Source: Tubulanus polymorphus
Lineage: Eukaryota; Nemertea; Palaeonemertea; Tubulaniformes; Tubulanidae
Assembly (NCBI RefSeq): GCF_964204645.1
Contig: NC_134032.1
Coordinates: forward strand, 15,615,775 to 15,679,774
Reading direction: 5' to 3'
DNA: 64,000 nt
Part shown: piece after piece, positions 24,670 to 36,824 of the stretch
Numbering within the stretch: the stretch's first letter is position 1
Layout: the number at the start of each line of letters is the position of its first letter
The notes under the pieces: model-generated
What the model was told of the DNA's origin: nothing
The model's input: the letters and a program-made list of their open reading frames with translations, nothing else
The model's database searches: none
Translations under genes and position numbers: made by a program

Positions 24670-25245
24670 ACCGAGTAAATTTCCAAAACGAACTTAACAC
24701 GCTGTTCGACCAAAAAACTGTTTCGACAAGAAAATCGTGTTCGAGTGAAAACAATTCGGTTTGGTTGAACAATACGCTTTTTTTGAACCAAAACTTTCTT
24801 CATTCTGACAAAAAAATGTGTTCGAATGAAAAGCTATGTTATTGTTGAAATGAAAAAAAACTTTTTGTCGCGGCAAAAAAATTTGGTTGAGCGAAAACAA
24901 TTATTTCGAACAAATGTTTGAATGAAAACAATTCTGTTCGATTGAACGAAATACTTTATACTTTTGGTTCGGAGAAAAAACTTTTTACAATATACTTGTT
25001 AGAAAAACTTAATGTTCTGACAAGAAAATTCTGTTCAAATTAAAACGATTCTGTTCAATTGAATGATTGTTCGAACGAAAAAGCATTCGTTTGGAAAAAA
25101 AAGTTTTTTCAACTTTGTTCTAACGATTTTTCAAATTGGTTCAATCGAACAGAATATTATTGGTTGGAACGAAATAAATTTTGTTCCGACGAAAGAATAT
25201 TCAAGCGAAAGGTCTTTTGAACGAAAAGAAAGATATTTCTGGGGC
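24670..25245. repeat. degenerate TTCGAACGAAA repeats
   Basis: Dozens of short imperfect units around (G)TTCGA(A/T)(C/T)GAAAA, often followed by CAATT(C/T)(G/T)GTT. The core is palindromic (TTCGAA), so both strands look alike. No fixed period is visible. Confidence 0.65.
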
Positions 25246-25734
25246 TCCGCAGTAACTTAAAGCCGGACGTAGGTCGGCCTTGAGACGCGATGCGAGCCTC
25301 GCGTTGCATCGCAAGTTTCGGTGCAAGTCGGTTGCGATATGATTGTGTGCAACTAGTTTCTGCCAGTCGTAAGAGCGCGTAGGTTGGTTGTGACAGTCGT
25401 GTCGCGTCGCAGAAAGTAGAACACGTGCGACTCCTTGTGACTGGCGTTGCTGAAAGTCGCAACCCGTCGAAAGGGAGCGTAGGTCGATGAGTCGTTGCGA
25501 CACAATTGTCTCTGGCGGTCGCAGTGAATGGCATCGCAGTGAGTCACAAGCCGTCGCAAGGTCGCGTAAAACTCGATAAACACTCCTGTCCCCCGCAGCG
25601 AACGCTTACTCCGAATGTCAAGTGTGAGTCCCGCATACGGAAAGGAGTGTGTTATATACTTGTATTTAGTAAATACCTTGTGCACGACAATGATCGGTAT
25701 GTACTGTAGGAAATATAGAGAATTGATGGTATTG
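25246..25734. other. CG-rich block with GTCGC repeats, no gene seen
   Basis: Bases 25265-25570 have many GTCGCA/TCGCGT/CGTAGGT motifs and are much more CpG-rich than their surroundings. ORFs on the minus strand overlap in three frames, so none stands out as coding. Confidence 0.45.
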
Positions 25735-26335
25735 ATATAGAGGTTGAAGCCCGCGGCCGAATAAAGTAATATATTCTTTTATTTTGATACCTCGTCGACA
25801 TAACAGCTTTTCTCCGCTATATCTCTTCGGCGTGTTTAGTTTAGGCCTACGACTCCCCGGTACACTAAAGATTTATCTAAGTAAATACACGAATTTGGTA
25901 AAGAAAAATAGGTATTGTTAAACTAACTCCTTGAAACCCGCAGCCAAATCACTGGTAGTAACAAATTAATTTGTACTCGGTTTGATTCTCATGATGAGGA
26001 GAAACTCGCAGCTGATCCCCGGAACGACGATGTAGTAACACACGTCGATTCGTCGATGTTTACAGCTCGACAGTGCTTTTAAAAGTTCTTTCTAAAGTAG
26101 TAAATTTCCAGTGTATATGATATGTAATATGATTTGATGAGGAAAATGGGCTATTGTTAAAATCAGTGTTTGAAGACCGCGGCTGAATGTGAAGTCTGCT
26201 GCAATAAATTAGTTCATTTATACTTGAATTGATAATCGAAGTGACAATCGGCCTGCGGGTTGATTTCCGGATGACGACTCGAAAAACATGTCGCCCCATT
26301 GAATGGGGCTAAATTTTCGATGTTTACGGCCCGAC
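25735..26335. repeat. diverged repeat, three units of about 200-240 bp
   Basis: Units near 25745, 25935 and 26168 each carry GAA(G/A)(C/A)CCGC(G/A)GC(C/T)(G/A)AA, and two share TCGATGTTTAC(A/G)GC(T/C)CGACAG further on. Confidence 0.45.
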
Positions 26336-26806
26336 AGCGCTTTTGTAACGATGATTCGTGAAAAAACACGCGGAGTATTTGTAGATCTCAGTGAGCTGAA
26401 CGATATCATACGGATTGTATGGACAACAGCGGCAAGGTAACAAAGCCTTAGTTCTTTTAGTGAAAATAGTGTGACATAAAATAATAATAAGAAACACGCG
26501 AATCTCAATAGGGTTTTCTGTGATGTAACAGAAAACCCTAATAAACATTTCATCGTAAAAATGATATATAATGATTTTTAGTCATTATATTCTCTCTAAA
26601 TATCGGCCAGAAAAGCTTGGCTAAAATTCTTTGCTTTCTGAAGATTTTAACAAAAGAATTTCAAGTGTTCACCAGACATCAGTGTCCCCCACAAATAGTA
26701 TCTTAGTCTCTCCATACTGCCAGATAATTCTTAGCTGGTTTCTCGCCTCTGCCAGGTTGTTCATATCGCTATGAAATGACATTGAATCAATGACAATATA
26801 ACTTGT
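26336..26806. other. no gene seen; small hairpin
   Basis: Bases 26510-26540 form a hairpin AGGGTTTTCTG...CAGAAAACCCT. The region 26669-26806 is the non-repeat end of a long minus-strand ORF that continues through the next minisatellite. Confidence 0.45.
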
Positions 26807-27726
26807 CATGGCAAACTGCGCTACACCAACCATGGCAAACTGCAGTACACCCAACATGGCAAACTGCGGTACACCCACCATGGCAAACTGCGGTACACCC
26901 ACCATGGCAAACTGCGGTACACCCACCATGGCAAACTGCGGTACACCCACCATGGCAAACTGCAGTACACCCAACATGGCAAACTGCAGTACACCCAACA
27001 TGGCAAACTGCAGTACACTCAACATGGCAAACTGCAGTACATCCACCATGGCAAACTGCGGTACACCCACCATGGCAAACTGCGGTACACCCACCATGGC
27101 AAACTGCGGTACACCCACCATGGCAAACTGCGGTACACCCACCATGGGAAACTGCGGTACACCCAACATGGCAAACTGCGCTACACCCACCATGGCAAAC
27201 TGCGCTACACCCAACATGGCAAACTGCAGTACACCCAACATGGCAAACTGCGCTACACCCACCATGGCAAACTGCGGTACACCCACCATGGCAAACTGCA
27301 GTACACCCACCATGGCAAACTGCGGTACACCCAACATGGCAAACTGCGGTACACCCAACATGGCAAACTGCAGTACACCCAACATGGCAAACTGCAGTAC
27401 ACTCAACATGGCAAACTGCAGTACATCCACCATGGCAAACTGCGGTACACCCACCATGGCAAACTGCGGTACACCCACCATGGCAAACTGCGGTACACCC
27501 ACCATGGCAAACTGCGCTACACCCAACATGGCAAACTGCAGTACACCCAACATGGCAAACTGCGCTACACCCACCATGGCAAACTGCGGTACACCCACCA
27601 TGGCAAACTGCAGTACACCCACCATGGCAAACTGCGGTACACCCAACATGGCAAACTGTGGTACACCCAACATGGCAAACTGCGGTACACCCACCATGGC
27701 AAACTGCGCTACACTAATCATGGCAA
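26807..27726. repeat. 24-bp minisatellite, about 38 copies, open in several frames
   Basis: Unit ATGGCAAACTGCGGTACACC plus CACC, with variants GCAG/GCGC and CAAC/CATC. As 24 is a multiple of three, there are ORFs of 304 and 320 codons on the plus strand and 350 codons on the minus strand. The minus frame reads VGVPQFAM repeats and ends in a non-repeat tail (NQLRIIWQYGETKILFVGDT). Blocks of about ten units recur in the same order, showing higher-order duplication. It lies inside a gene intron and I have no evidence that it is translated. Confidence 0.95.
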
Positions 27727-28025
27727 AGAATTTTTCTAATGAACCAATGCTTTTTCAACTGGTCGTTTAAGCAGCTGGAGTCATTTTTTTATAATTTTTG
27801 TGACTTTGTAATTTTCGTGACTTTGTAATTTTCGTAAAACAAAAATGTAGTTTTTCTAACTGAAACGTGAGTTGTTTGTCTCGCTATGCGTGATGTGAGT
27901 ATCTAAACTCTGTGGGGCTTATAACTGGTTGAATGTTTTTACTAGATTTTGAGATATCAGGTGACACACGTCAAACTCTGCATCAGTTAAAAGGATATTG
28001 TATGAAAATAGTTACTACTACTTAC
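27727..28025. other. intronic sequence, no gene seen
   Basis: A tandem GTGACTTTGTAATTTTC pair at 27800-27835; otherwise AT-rich intron downstream of the 28026 exon. Confidence 0.4.
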
Positions 28026-28091
28026 CATGCGGAATGATTAGTTTTAGCACAGCTCTTCTGTTAACTGCATCGATCAGTTTGAATAACACCT
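28026..28091 (-). CDS. internal exon, short helical segment
   Basis: Bounded by ATTTTGTTTTACAG and CCGCATG|GTAAGTAG, 66 nt, phase 1 in and 1 out. With one base from each neighbour it encodes EVLFKLIDAVNRRAVLKLII then PHV. The previous exon supplies the G of GAG (Glu) and this one supplies the G of GTA (Val) to the next, so both joins are consistent. An alternative acceptor two bases downstream would break the frame. Confidence 0.68.
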
Positions 28092-28229
28092 CTGTAAAAC
28101 AAAATACAATTCATTATAATCACACATTAATTACAGAACTAGTTTGAATTCTAAAGCAGTTTGTCAGAGTTTAACTGTGATCCTGAAACAGAACCCCGCC
28201 GGGTCCAGTGCCGGAACAACGATTCATGT

Positions 28230-28385
28230 TCTAACTCATTTATCCTTTTTTTCTCAAAGGGACTGAACTTCCTAGTGTTTGTACAGCCTTTAAGGCTCTG
28301 TTCAGGTCCCTATCATCACTCTACTTATATCCGTTATGCATTCTATTTGTAATTATGTTTAATTGATGATGAAATAATTATATTA
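28230..28385 (+). mobile_element. LINE 3'-end remnant
   Basis: The stretch TACAGCCTTTAAGGCTCTGT and the following GGTCCCTATC matches in arrangement the 3' UTR boxes of the LINEs at 36640 and 40640 (GATACAGCCTTGAGGCTTTG and GGCTACAGCCAATTTGGCTC). There is no coding part. Confidence 0.45.
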
Positions 28386-28899
28386 CATTACTCTAATAAG
28401 GTTGCGCCAAAACAGAGCAGATCACTGACGTTAATGCTGAATGTTTAAACCCGAGGAAATTTGAAAAAGATAATGGCATTAAATGGTATTTCAGCCCATC
28501 CTAATATAATTAATATTGCTCGCTTGCCAGTGGTGGTTCACCTGCCAGTTAGAATAAGTTTCATTTGAAGAAAAGTTGGTAAATATTTGACTGCTCCACT
28601 CCAGTGTCAGTCTAAATTTGCAACAACGAATACCGGTAAATAATAAAGGTTCAATGGCCCTGTGGCTTACCATCAAATCATTGAGTGCATATTGTCAAAA
28701 ACTTTTTCCTCATATAAATTAATTTGGATTACAATCTAATGCCCTGAAGAATAGTTTGCCGAATTAAAACTTGTCAACTGACAATGCTGAACAAACTCTC
28801 TGAATCTTATCACTGCAACTGCATTATTTAATAGCCACAATTTATGATTCATTAAGATACTGGTAATTTCAATATCTTATCCTTGAATTTTTGATTTAA
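28386..28899. other. no gene seen
   Basis: AT-rich intronic sequence with no array or coding signal. Confidence 0.4.
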
Positions 28900-30129
<1,230 letters not shown>

Positions 30130-30370
30130 GGCTGGCCGCATTACTGGTAGTTGTCATTGCGTGAAGAAAGTCCCTCACCCGCAGTGCTTTAAGAAATTAA
30201 TCCGGGCTCGCGACTGACGAACACAGCAGAGACCAACACCCTACCGATACTCTCTAGCTGTCAGTGAAAACCACGCACTCATCCTCCCCCGGCAGGGATT
30301 CGAACCTGATGGCATCGAGATTGCCACGGCACAAAACCCTGCCATAATCGACCGTGTGCGCAGATACATG
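30130..30370 (-). mobile_element. tRNA-derived SINE-like sequence
   Basis: On the minus strand 30294-30308 reads CAGGTTCGAATCCCTG, matching a Pol III B box and T-arm, with a GC-rich 3' part. The upstream part has only a weak A-box candidate and no full cloverleaf. A second locus with the same B box is at 40090-40210. It could also be an isolated tRNA pseudogene. Confidence 0.4.
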
Positions 30371-30529
30371 CGCAGTTTAGATGATGTGATTTTTAGCCAA
30401 TCAGAAATCCCGTTTTATTTCATCCCGGGTTTTCCCATTTATAGTTCTTCCTTGAAATTTGCCTCAACGATTATACAACGAGCAATCTGATTGGTGCCGC
30501 CAGTTTTCGTTCGGAAAGCTGCGCTACTA

Positions 30530-30611
30530 TGAATGTATTAGTACGTGAGGATAGTGATGGGGATAACATTTCATTGCTGAGTAAAACTGATATAGACAAT
30601 TCACTGATACG
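30530..30611 (+). CDS. possible first exon, unrecognised
   Basis: ATG opens a frame starting MNVLVREDSDGDNISLLSKT and reaches ATACG|GTGAGCCC. A CCAAT-type GATTGGT lies about 40 bp upstream. Joining it to the acceptor at 31725 keeps an open frame but not the one that looks natural for that exon, so the pairing is doubtful. It may be an unrelated fragment. Confidence 0.22.
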
Positions 30612-30892
30612 GTGAGCCCTTCGTGCTCCTCAAAACTTTCCATAATTCATCACGATTTTGAGACCTTAGGTACAACCTTGGAGTTATCATTTGACAAATG
30701 ATTACTACAACAGGCTATGATATCTATGACGCGTTACAGGTTACAGACACCTCAGTTCTATATCGATACAGCATTATGAGACTATATCCATGGCAGCAGT
30801 AAAGATACTACGGGTGTTGTTCGGTGAAACGGCAGAATTCTTACTAGGGATCCCTATATGGTCTTTGACCATAAAAATAGCTGCCCCAATTT

Positions 30893-31060
30893 ACGAATGA
30901 ATGAATGAATGATTTATTCACTTATAATATGTACAAGATTATAAATATAATGTCTTTAGATAAAACTAAGTGATAATTACAAATAAACGGACGGTCCCAT
31001 GACTAAAATCGACTAATTAGTCAATTGCTTATCACTGCTCAAAGAGTAATATTGAATAGA
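30893..31060 (-). mobile_element. LINE/SINE 3' tail fragment
   Basis: On the minus strand the segment ends GTGAATAAATCATTCATTCA, that is AATAAA followed by a CATT microsatellite tail, as in CR1/L2-like LINEs and their SINEs. The body is short and non-coding. Confidence 0.45.
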
Positions 31061-31085
31061 GAGTGACTGTACACAAAAATCCATT

Positions 31086-32066
31086 CCCAGGTTGCACATT
31101 AGCCTGAAGTTGTTGATTTAACGTTCTTATCAACGTGACATATTATAGGAATTAAAACATTTATGAAACATTCAGTGATTTAAGAGAAATTTATCTCGTC
31201 AATTATTAATTTCTAATTACTGAATCAGAAAATAGTAGAAAAATATTGAAATATTATTCTGTAAAACTGGGATTCGAAACGCATCATCGTGAATTTTAGT
31301 TTCAAGAGCAACAGCTACTGAGTAGTGCGAAATAGTGTTGACCGCGTATCTCTTTGGATACAATCAGCGTTATTACAAAAGCGAGTTTTCACGAAGTTTT
31401 AAAGTTCAAGATCCTATTGTGTTAGGCCTATCATCGTCGACGAACTTCATATTCTTTTGAGGTATTGTGTGTTCATTCACATATTGTTATTAACTGGGCC
31501 TTACGGTCATATCTAGGCTCATAACCGACCGACCGCCCGCCCAAACAATTCAATTTCTTCTTTATTGTAACTTTATTGTTTTACAGAATTATTTTCCCAA
31601 TGTTATTTGTAAAATACCAAATGAGTATGTCCATTCTCTAATTTTACCCTTGAGCCTGGTGAGCATGAAGCCCAGAGTTTATGCTAAAACGAACAACTAC
31701 TAATGAACAATTTTTATTTTACAGAAAGCAGCCCCAGCACCAGTCGAAACTGATGATGAATTTTGATACCGCCATTTTATGTACTTATTTCTTTAATTAA
31801 AGTATTTAATTTTTGAAATTTGAAATTTTTCCATTTTGGAAGAGCTTTTTGGTCTTTTTCCGACGTTGGTACAATGCTGGGAAATCGTTATTTCAGTGTA
31901 TTTATCAACGTTAGCCGAATGTTGGGAGAAAAAGTTGTGCCAACCAAAATACGACTGAACAGAATAACGTTGTCCTCACATTGTCGCGACATTGTCGCAA
32001 CGTTGTTTGAATGTTGAAAATATAACTTCGTCTCAACGTTTATTCAACGTGATTGTGCAACCTGGG
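31086..32066. mobile_element. candidate non-autonomous DNA element with 13-bp TIRs
   Basis: CCCAGGTTGCACA at 31086-31098 is the exact inverse of TGTGCAACCTGGG at 32054-32066. Inside both ends are AACGTT-type short repeats (TAACGTTCTTATCAACGTGA on the left, TCAACGTTTATTCAACGTGA on the right). No target duplication could be identified and there is no transposase. It encloses the exon candidate at 31725. Confidence 0.4.
31725..31766 (+). CDS. possible terminal exon, KAAPAPVETDDEF
   Basis: Follows an AATTTTTATTTTACAG acceptor and reads 13 codons then TGA. ATTAAAG lies about 30 bases downstream. The acidic DDEF end is similar to the end of the decayed exon at about 6870 (GDDF), so both may derive from one gene family. 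No upstream exon is firmly linked. Confidence 0.28.
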   Translation, partial: KAAPAPVETDDEF

Positions 32067-33069
32067 TTGGCACTATCACACTTGCCAGTTTGGATACTGT
32101 ATTCAATAGACATGTTGCAACATAGTTTGGTTTGCGCCTCAGTGTTGTAGACTTGCAATACATAACAACAATAGATAATATGGTCATTTACAAATTTTGG
32201 GGATCTGCTATGTAACTCTCTCATTGTATTGACCAGGGGTGTGGCCTCGGGCACGTGATGCACTGCATGGCTGCAACATGTTAATAGCCTACTCGATTTC
32301 ACTCTCGCCACAACTAACTATTAAACGAACCTACAGTGAAATCCTTGCCATTTTGTCTCATTTCCCTAAGAAAATTAAATGGATGACCATGAAATTTTTT
32401 TTGGGGTTCGAGAACTCATTAAAGGGTAACTGACACTGTTTTCTAAAGATTTCTATTTTTTAAATGAAATGATACGTAGATAATAGTAATATACATGATT
32501 TCAAAATTGGAAAAAAAATCTTTTCAATCTAGTCAGAATCGATGATTTAGATGTTCACGCACCTGTTCAGTGTGTACACAGCTTCTGCTGAACCACGAAA
32601 CTAAAAATCAACATGATTGGTTCAATAGCCAGTGTTTGTGGCTTGTTGATGGTATCAAGACAATTGCCCCTCCCCCCAAATTAAATCTTTTAAATCTCAA
32701 GTAACACGGATATTCATTTCTAATTAATCAGACAAAGCGAACCTTAAGTTTAATCCTATTTTGTATCCAATATCCAATATATATTTATCAATGCCCCTAC
32801 CTTAAAATTAAATTAGATTTTTTTTCAGGTTGATCTAATAGCCTAATGCAACAACAACCGGCCTCTTTTATTTCCGCCAATTGTTGACGCCGGTCTAACC
32901 GGACCATCACATGACATTATAGATAATATATGACTATGAAAGTTTTTCTCTGTATTTACATACAGGTTTATCGAATATTTTCTATGTATCATATCGATGT
33001 TTTTACAATACTTTTCATTTCAACTCATCTCATCACTCACTTATATCTGCTGGTTGAACTAATATTAAA
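32067..33069. other. no gene seen
   Basis: AT-rich sequence upstream of the LINE. Its 5' part (32830-33069) may be LINE 5' UTR, but nothing diagnostic is visible. Confidence 0.35.
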
Positions 33070-35667
33070 GTTCATCATTTTCAGATATGCGTTTAGGAAA
33101 CTTTGAACCAAAAGCACGCAATACACAAAATTATGACAGTCTCCATTTAAATGACCTAACGGATGAGCAGTTATTTCTAAATAATGATTCTCCATACAAT
33201 GAAATACAAAATGTGAAGCAAGTTGATAACAATAGTTTGAATATCCTACAATACAAAATACATAGCGTTCCAAGCAAACTTAATGAGCAAAAAACTTTGA
33301 TACATAAATTTAAAATGGCTAATATTGATATACATTTACTTCTCTGTGAAACCTTCATTAAAAAAGAGAATCTACCCCTATGTCATTTACCAGGATAGAA
33401 ACTTATAGAAAAACACAGAGACACTCGTAGTCGAGGAGGTGTTGCAATTTATCTAAATAAAAAACTCTCATTCAAACCTAGAGATGGTATTTTTAAAGAG
33501 GGTAAACTTGAAACCTGCTTTGTTGAAATCAGGTAAAGTCAGTGAAAATCTTATAGTCGGTGAGTTATACCGTGTCCCTGGTACAAACGAACTAGACTTT
33601 TTCCAGGATTATGAAACTATTTTGAATAAAGTGAAACTAGAAAGAAAGAATGTCATATTAGGTATGGACCAGAACTTAGATTATTTAAAACTAAATATTC
33701 ATAAAAATATAGCTAACTTCCTCGATATCAATATTTCTAATGATTTACTGCCAACAATATTTCGACCTACTAGAATCACCCATAAAACAGCAACCCTCAT
33801 TGATAACATCTACTTAAGCTCTAAATTACATAATAATTATAAATCTAATATAATCACTACATATATATCAGATCATCTTCCTTGTTTTGTTTCCATTGTT
33901 AATCAAAATTCAAATACCAAAAATGTACCTAAATTGTCAAGAAATTTAAATAAAGCTAATATTGAATTAATTAAACAGGAACTATCCAATGTGGATTGGA
34001 CCGAAACATCAAATATGACGTGACTTTATAATTAAAAAAATTCAAGCATCATTGAATCACTATGCTCCGCTTGAAAATGTGCAAAAACGACAATCTACAC
34101 CTGTGGAACCCTGGATGTCATCTGGTTTACTAAAGTGTTCTAGGAAATGTGAAAATTTGTTTAAGAAAACTTAAGTTCTTCCTAAAACCAACCCCAAATA
34201 TATAAATTTTATAAATTACAGAAATAATTTTAATTACATTAAGAGAAAAGCAAAACAGAATTTTTATGCAAATAAGATACTTAACTTCAAAAACGATAGT
34301 AGAAAATTGTGGAGTTTCATGAAACATTCTATTGGTAAGTTGAATAATAAATCTTCCATCGTTGAATATATAAAATCTCAAGGCAATAATATATCAGATC
34401 CGAAATCAGTCAGTGACACTTTTTCAACATTTTTCAGTAAAATTGGAGAAGAATATGCTAACAAAATACCAAATTCAAATAAACCCTTCACCCCCGATTA
34501 CCTAAAGACTCATAATGATAACAATATATTTCTGTATCCAACTGACCCAAATGAAATACTAACTCTGGTCAAATCCCTACCAAATAAAAACAGTTCAGGA
34601 CACGACGATATAAATAATACCCTGTTAAAAAATATTATTACTGCCATCAACCAACCATTAGTAAGCATTTTCGATAAATCGTTAAGTGAGGGAGTGGTGC
34701 CTGTAAATATGAAATTAGCTGAAGTTATTCCAATTTATAAGTCTAAGGATAAATGTCTAACAACCAACTACAGACCAATTTCCCTCCTCCCTGTACTTTC
34801 TAAAATCCTAGAAAAGATTGTTTTATAATAGATTATACAAATTTCTTTCAAAACATAAACTACTATATAAAAGTCAATACGGATTCAGATCTAACCACTC
34901 ATCAAGTCAAGCAATTATGGAATTATCAGGAAATATTTATATCATAGTAGATTGGTTTAGAGCGAACAATTTGACTCTGAATTTAAATAAATCAAATTTC
35001 ATCATTTTCCATCCGAGAAATTTTACATTGAATACTCGTAATTTTGAACTTAAAGTTAATGATCAAATTATCAAAACAACCAATTTCTGTAAATTTCTTG
35101 GTCTCTATATCGATGAAATACTTTTTTGGGATCAACATGCCAAGCATGTACGGGCAAAAATCAATAGTAATTTATATCTTTTAAGAAATCTGAAAAAGTT
35201 TCTGCCCTCATGGAGCAAGAAGCTACTCTATTTCAGTTTCATTCATCCCTATTTGACCGATGGAATTACATGATGGGGCCCATTACTCTCAAAGAAACAG
35301 TCAAAATCAATTTTCAAATTACAGAAAAACGCCATGCGTTACGTCGATAATGCGTCTTACAATTCTCCATCTACAAGTATTTTCAAAAAATATGAAATTC
35401 CAAAATTTGATGATATTATCCAAATTGAACTAGCAAAACTTGGTTACAGCTTCTCAAAACAGCTCCTGCCGGAACCCATTATGAATTTTTTTACAACTCA
35501 CTCCTCAAATCACAGGTATAATACAAGATCTCGCAATTTCCCTAAAACGATCCATCATAAAAGTAGAATTTTCAACAGCTCATTCTTAAACAAGATTCCT
35601 ACCATTTGGCAAAATTTAAATACTAATATCAGGAATTCAAAAACTATCAGCGCTTTCACTCGAGGTT

Positions 35668-35963
35668 TTAACCCTTTCAGTGCGTCTACACCGCAATGCG
35701 GTGTACGAATCAATGATAGATTTTGCTAGTACACCGCAGTGCGGTGTATTGATTTAATTAGTAATTACTAATTATCTCTCTTGAAAGATGGCAGCACCTG
35801 TCAAACATAGTGAAATATTAGTAACTAACGATACACTGCGCCGCGGTGTAGACGCACTATAGTGGTATTCCTGTTATTCAACACACTAGGGTGGAATTTT
35901 TAAAAATTTTCAAATTATCTCTAGCACTTTAGGGTATTAACTAGTCAGCACTGAAAGGGTTAA
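35668..35963. mobile_element. piggyBac-like MITE inserted in the LINE ORF
   Basis: TTAA (35668-35671), CCCTTTCAGTGCGTCTACAC, ... , CAGCACTGAAAGGG, TTAA (35960-35963). CCCTTT ends with TTAA duplication are typical of piggyBac-group elements. Taking out the 288-bp body and one TTAA joins the LINE frame smoothly (RGF to KQQLLKKY). A second copy in opposite orientation is at 42238. It holds CACCGC(A/G)(A/G)TGCGGTG small palindromes and no ORF. Confidence 0.85.
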
Positions 35964-35984
35964 ACAACAACTACTGAAAAAATA

Positions 35985-36490
35985 CTACTGTCTGTCACAC
36001 ATGCTCTTCGTGCGACGTTTTGGATCGTAATTTCGTTAATAATCGGTTTATCTACCTTTATTACTCATCAATTTGTTCAGTGAGGAATTTGCATTCAGAA
36101 ATAAACAACAATTTCTACTAAAGTTGTTTTTGTTTTCATTTATGAGCGATAGTTTACTCAGCATACGCTCGCGTAATGCTGAAAAATCAGCTCCGCGGAC
36201 GCTCGGAAACGTTACAGTGACGTCATCACCTGCTCATTAGCATATCAAAATACAGTAGGTGGCGCCACGTGACGGGCCATAAAAGCCGTTTTTCAGCATT
36301 ACGCGGGCATATGCTAGATAAACTATCGCTGATAGATGAAAACACAAACAAATTTCTGCCAGTTCATGATTTATTTCTGAATGCAAATTCCTTACTGAAC
36401 AAATTGATGCATAATATTTACAAATTAACTGATTATTAACGAAATAACGGACCAAAACGTCGCACGGAGAGCATGTGTGACAGACAGTAG
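35985..36490. mobile_element. ~506-bp foldback element
   Basis: Outer ends CTACTGTCTGTCACACATGC and its inverse at 36471-36490. Inverted similarity continues through about 200 bp per arm (for example CGCTCGCGTAATGCTGAAAA against TTTTCAGCATTACGCGGGCA). A GC-rich centre of about 90 bp separates them. It interrupts the 3' end of the LINE just after the MITE. The target duplication is unclear. Small ORFs on it are non-coding by-products. Confidence 0.75.
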
Positions 36491-36773
36491 AACAATCACG
36501 CTTCAACCAGCATAATGCTATACATGTACATATAATTCATCCAATTAATTTCCATATATCACTCCATCCATTCACCCATCCATCCATATCTTATCATCAT
36601 TATGATATCATCTTATCATAAAGGTATGGCCCTCGCATTTGCGATACAGCCTTGAGGCTTTGGGTCAGTCCTTCATAGAACCATCTCCTACTTAATGTAT
36701 TAAATTAGTATTTTCATCATGTATTTAATAATTCTTGTCTCTGTATTATTGTATATGTTCTATGTAAATAAAA

Positions 36774-36774
36774 T

Positions 36775-36824
<50 letters not shown>
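36774..36824 (+). repeat. (TCAA)n LINE tail
   Basis: About 12 tandem AATC units immediately after GTAAATAAAATA, which is the polyadenylation signal of the LINE transcript. Confidence 0.92.

Larger units (their letters stand above)
33070..36824 (+). pseudogene. CR1/L2-like LINE, broken, RT core deleted
   Basis: Endonuclease part (33087-34023): NILQYKIHSVPSKLNEQ, later RGGVAIYL, GELYRVPGTNE, LGMDQNLDYLK, RPTRITHKTATLIDNIYLS and ISDHLPCF, the usual order for an AP-like endonuclease. The RT part (34130-35730) starts with SGHDDINNTLLKN and YRPISLLPVLSKILEKIVL, then QYGFRSNHSSSQAIMELSGN. It jumps directly to VDWFRANNLTLNLNKSNFI near 34945. The intervening palm, including the F/YADD block (roughly 130 residues), is missing. 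There are frameshifts near 33530 and 34020-34130 and a stop at 33398. Two elements sit in its 3' end. The UTR carries an AATAAA and a (TCAA)n tail. It cannot be autonomous. Confidence 0.88.

Noticed and set aside
25157-25685. Three overlapping 100-125-codon minus ORFs
   Set aside because: All three frames are open at once in a CG-rich repeat block, so stops are rare by composition; no frame shows a domain.
30294-30308. A functional tRNA gene
   Set aside because: A B box is present, but no convincing acceptor stem, anticodon arm or A box could be placed.
36237-36506. 89-codon minus ORF with several Cys
   Set aside because: It covers one arm of the foldback element and continues across its end.
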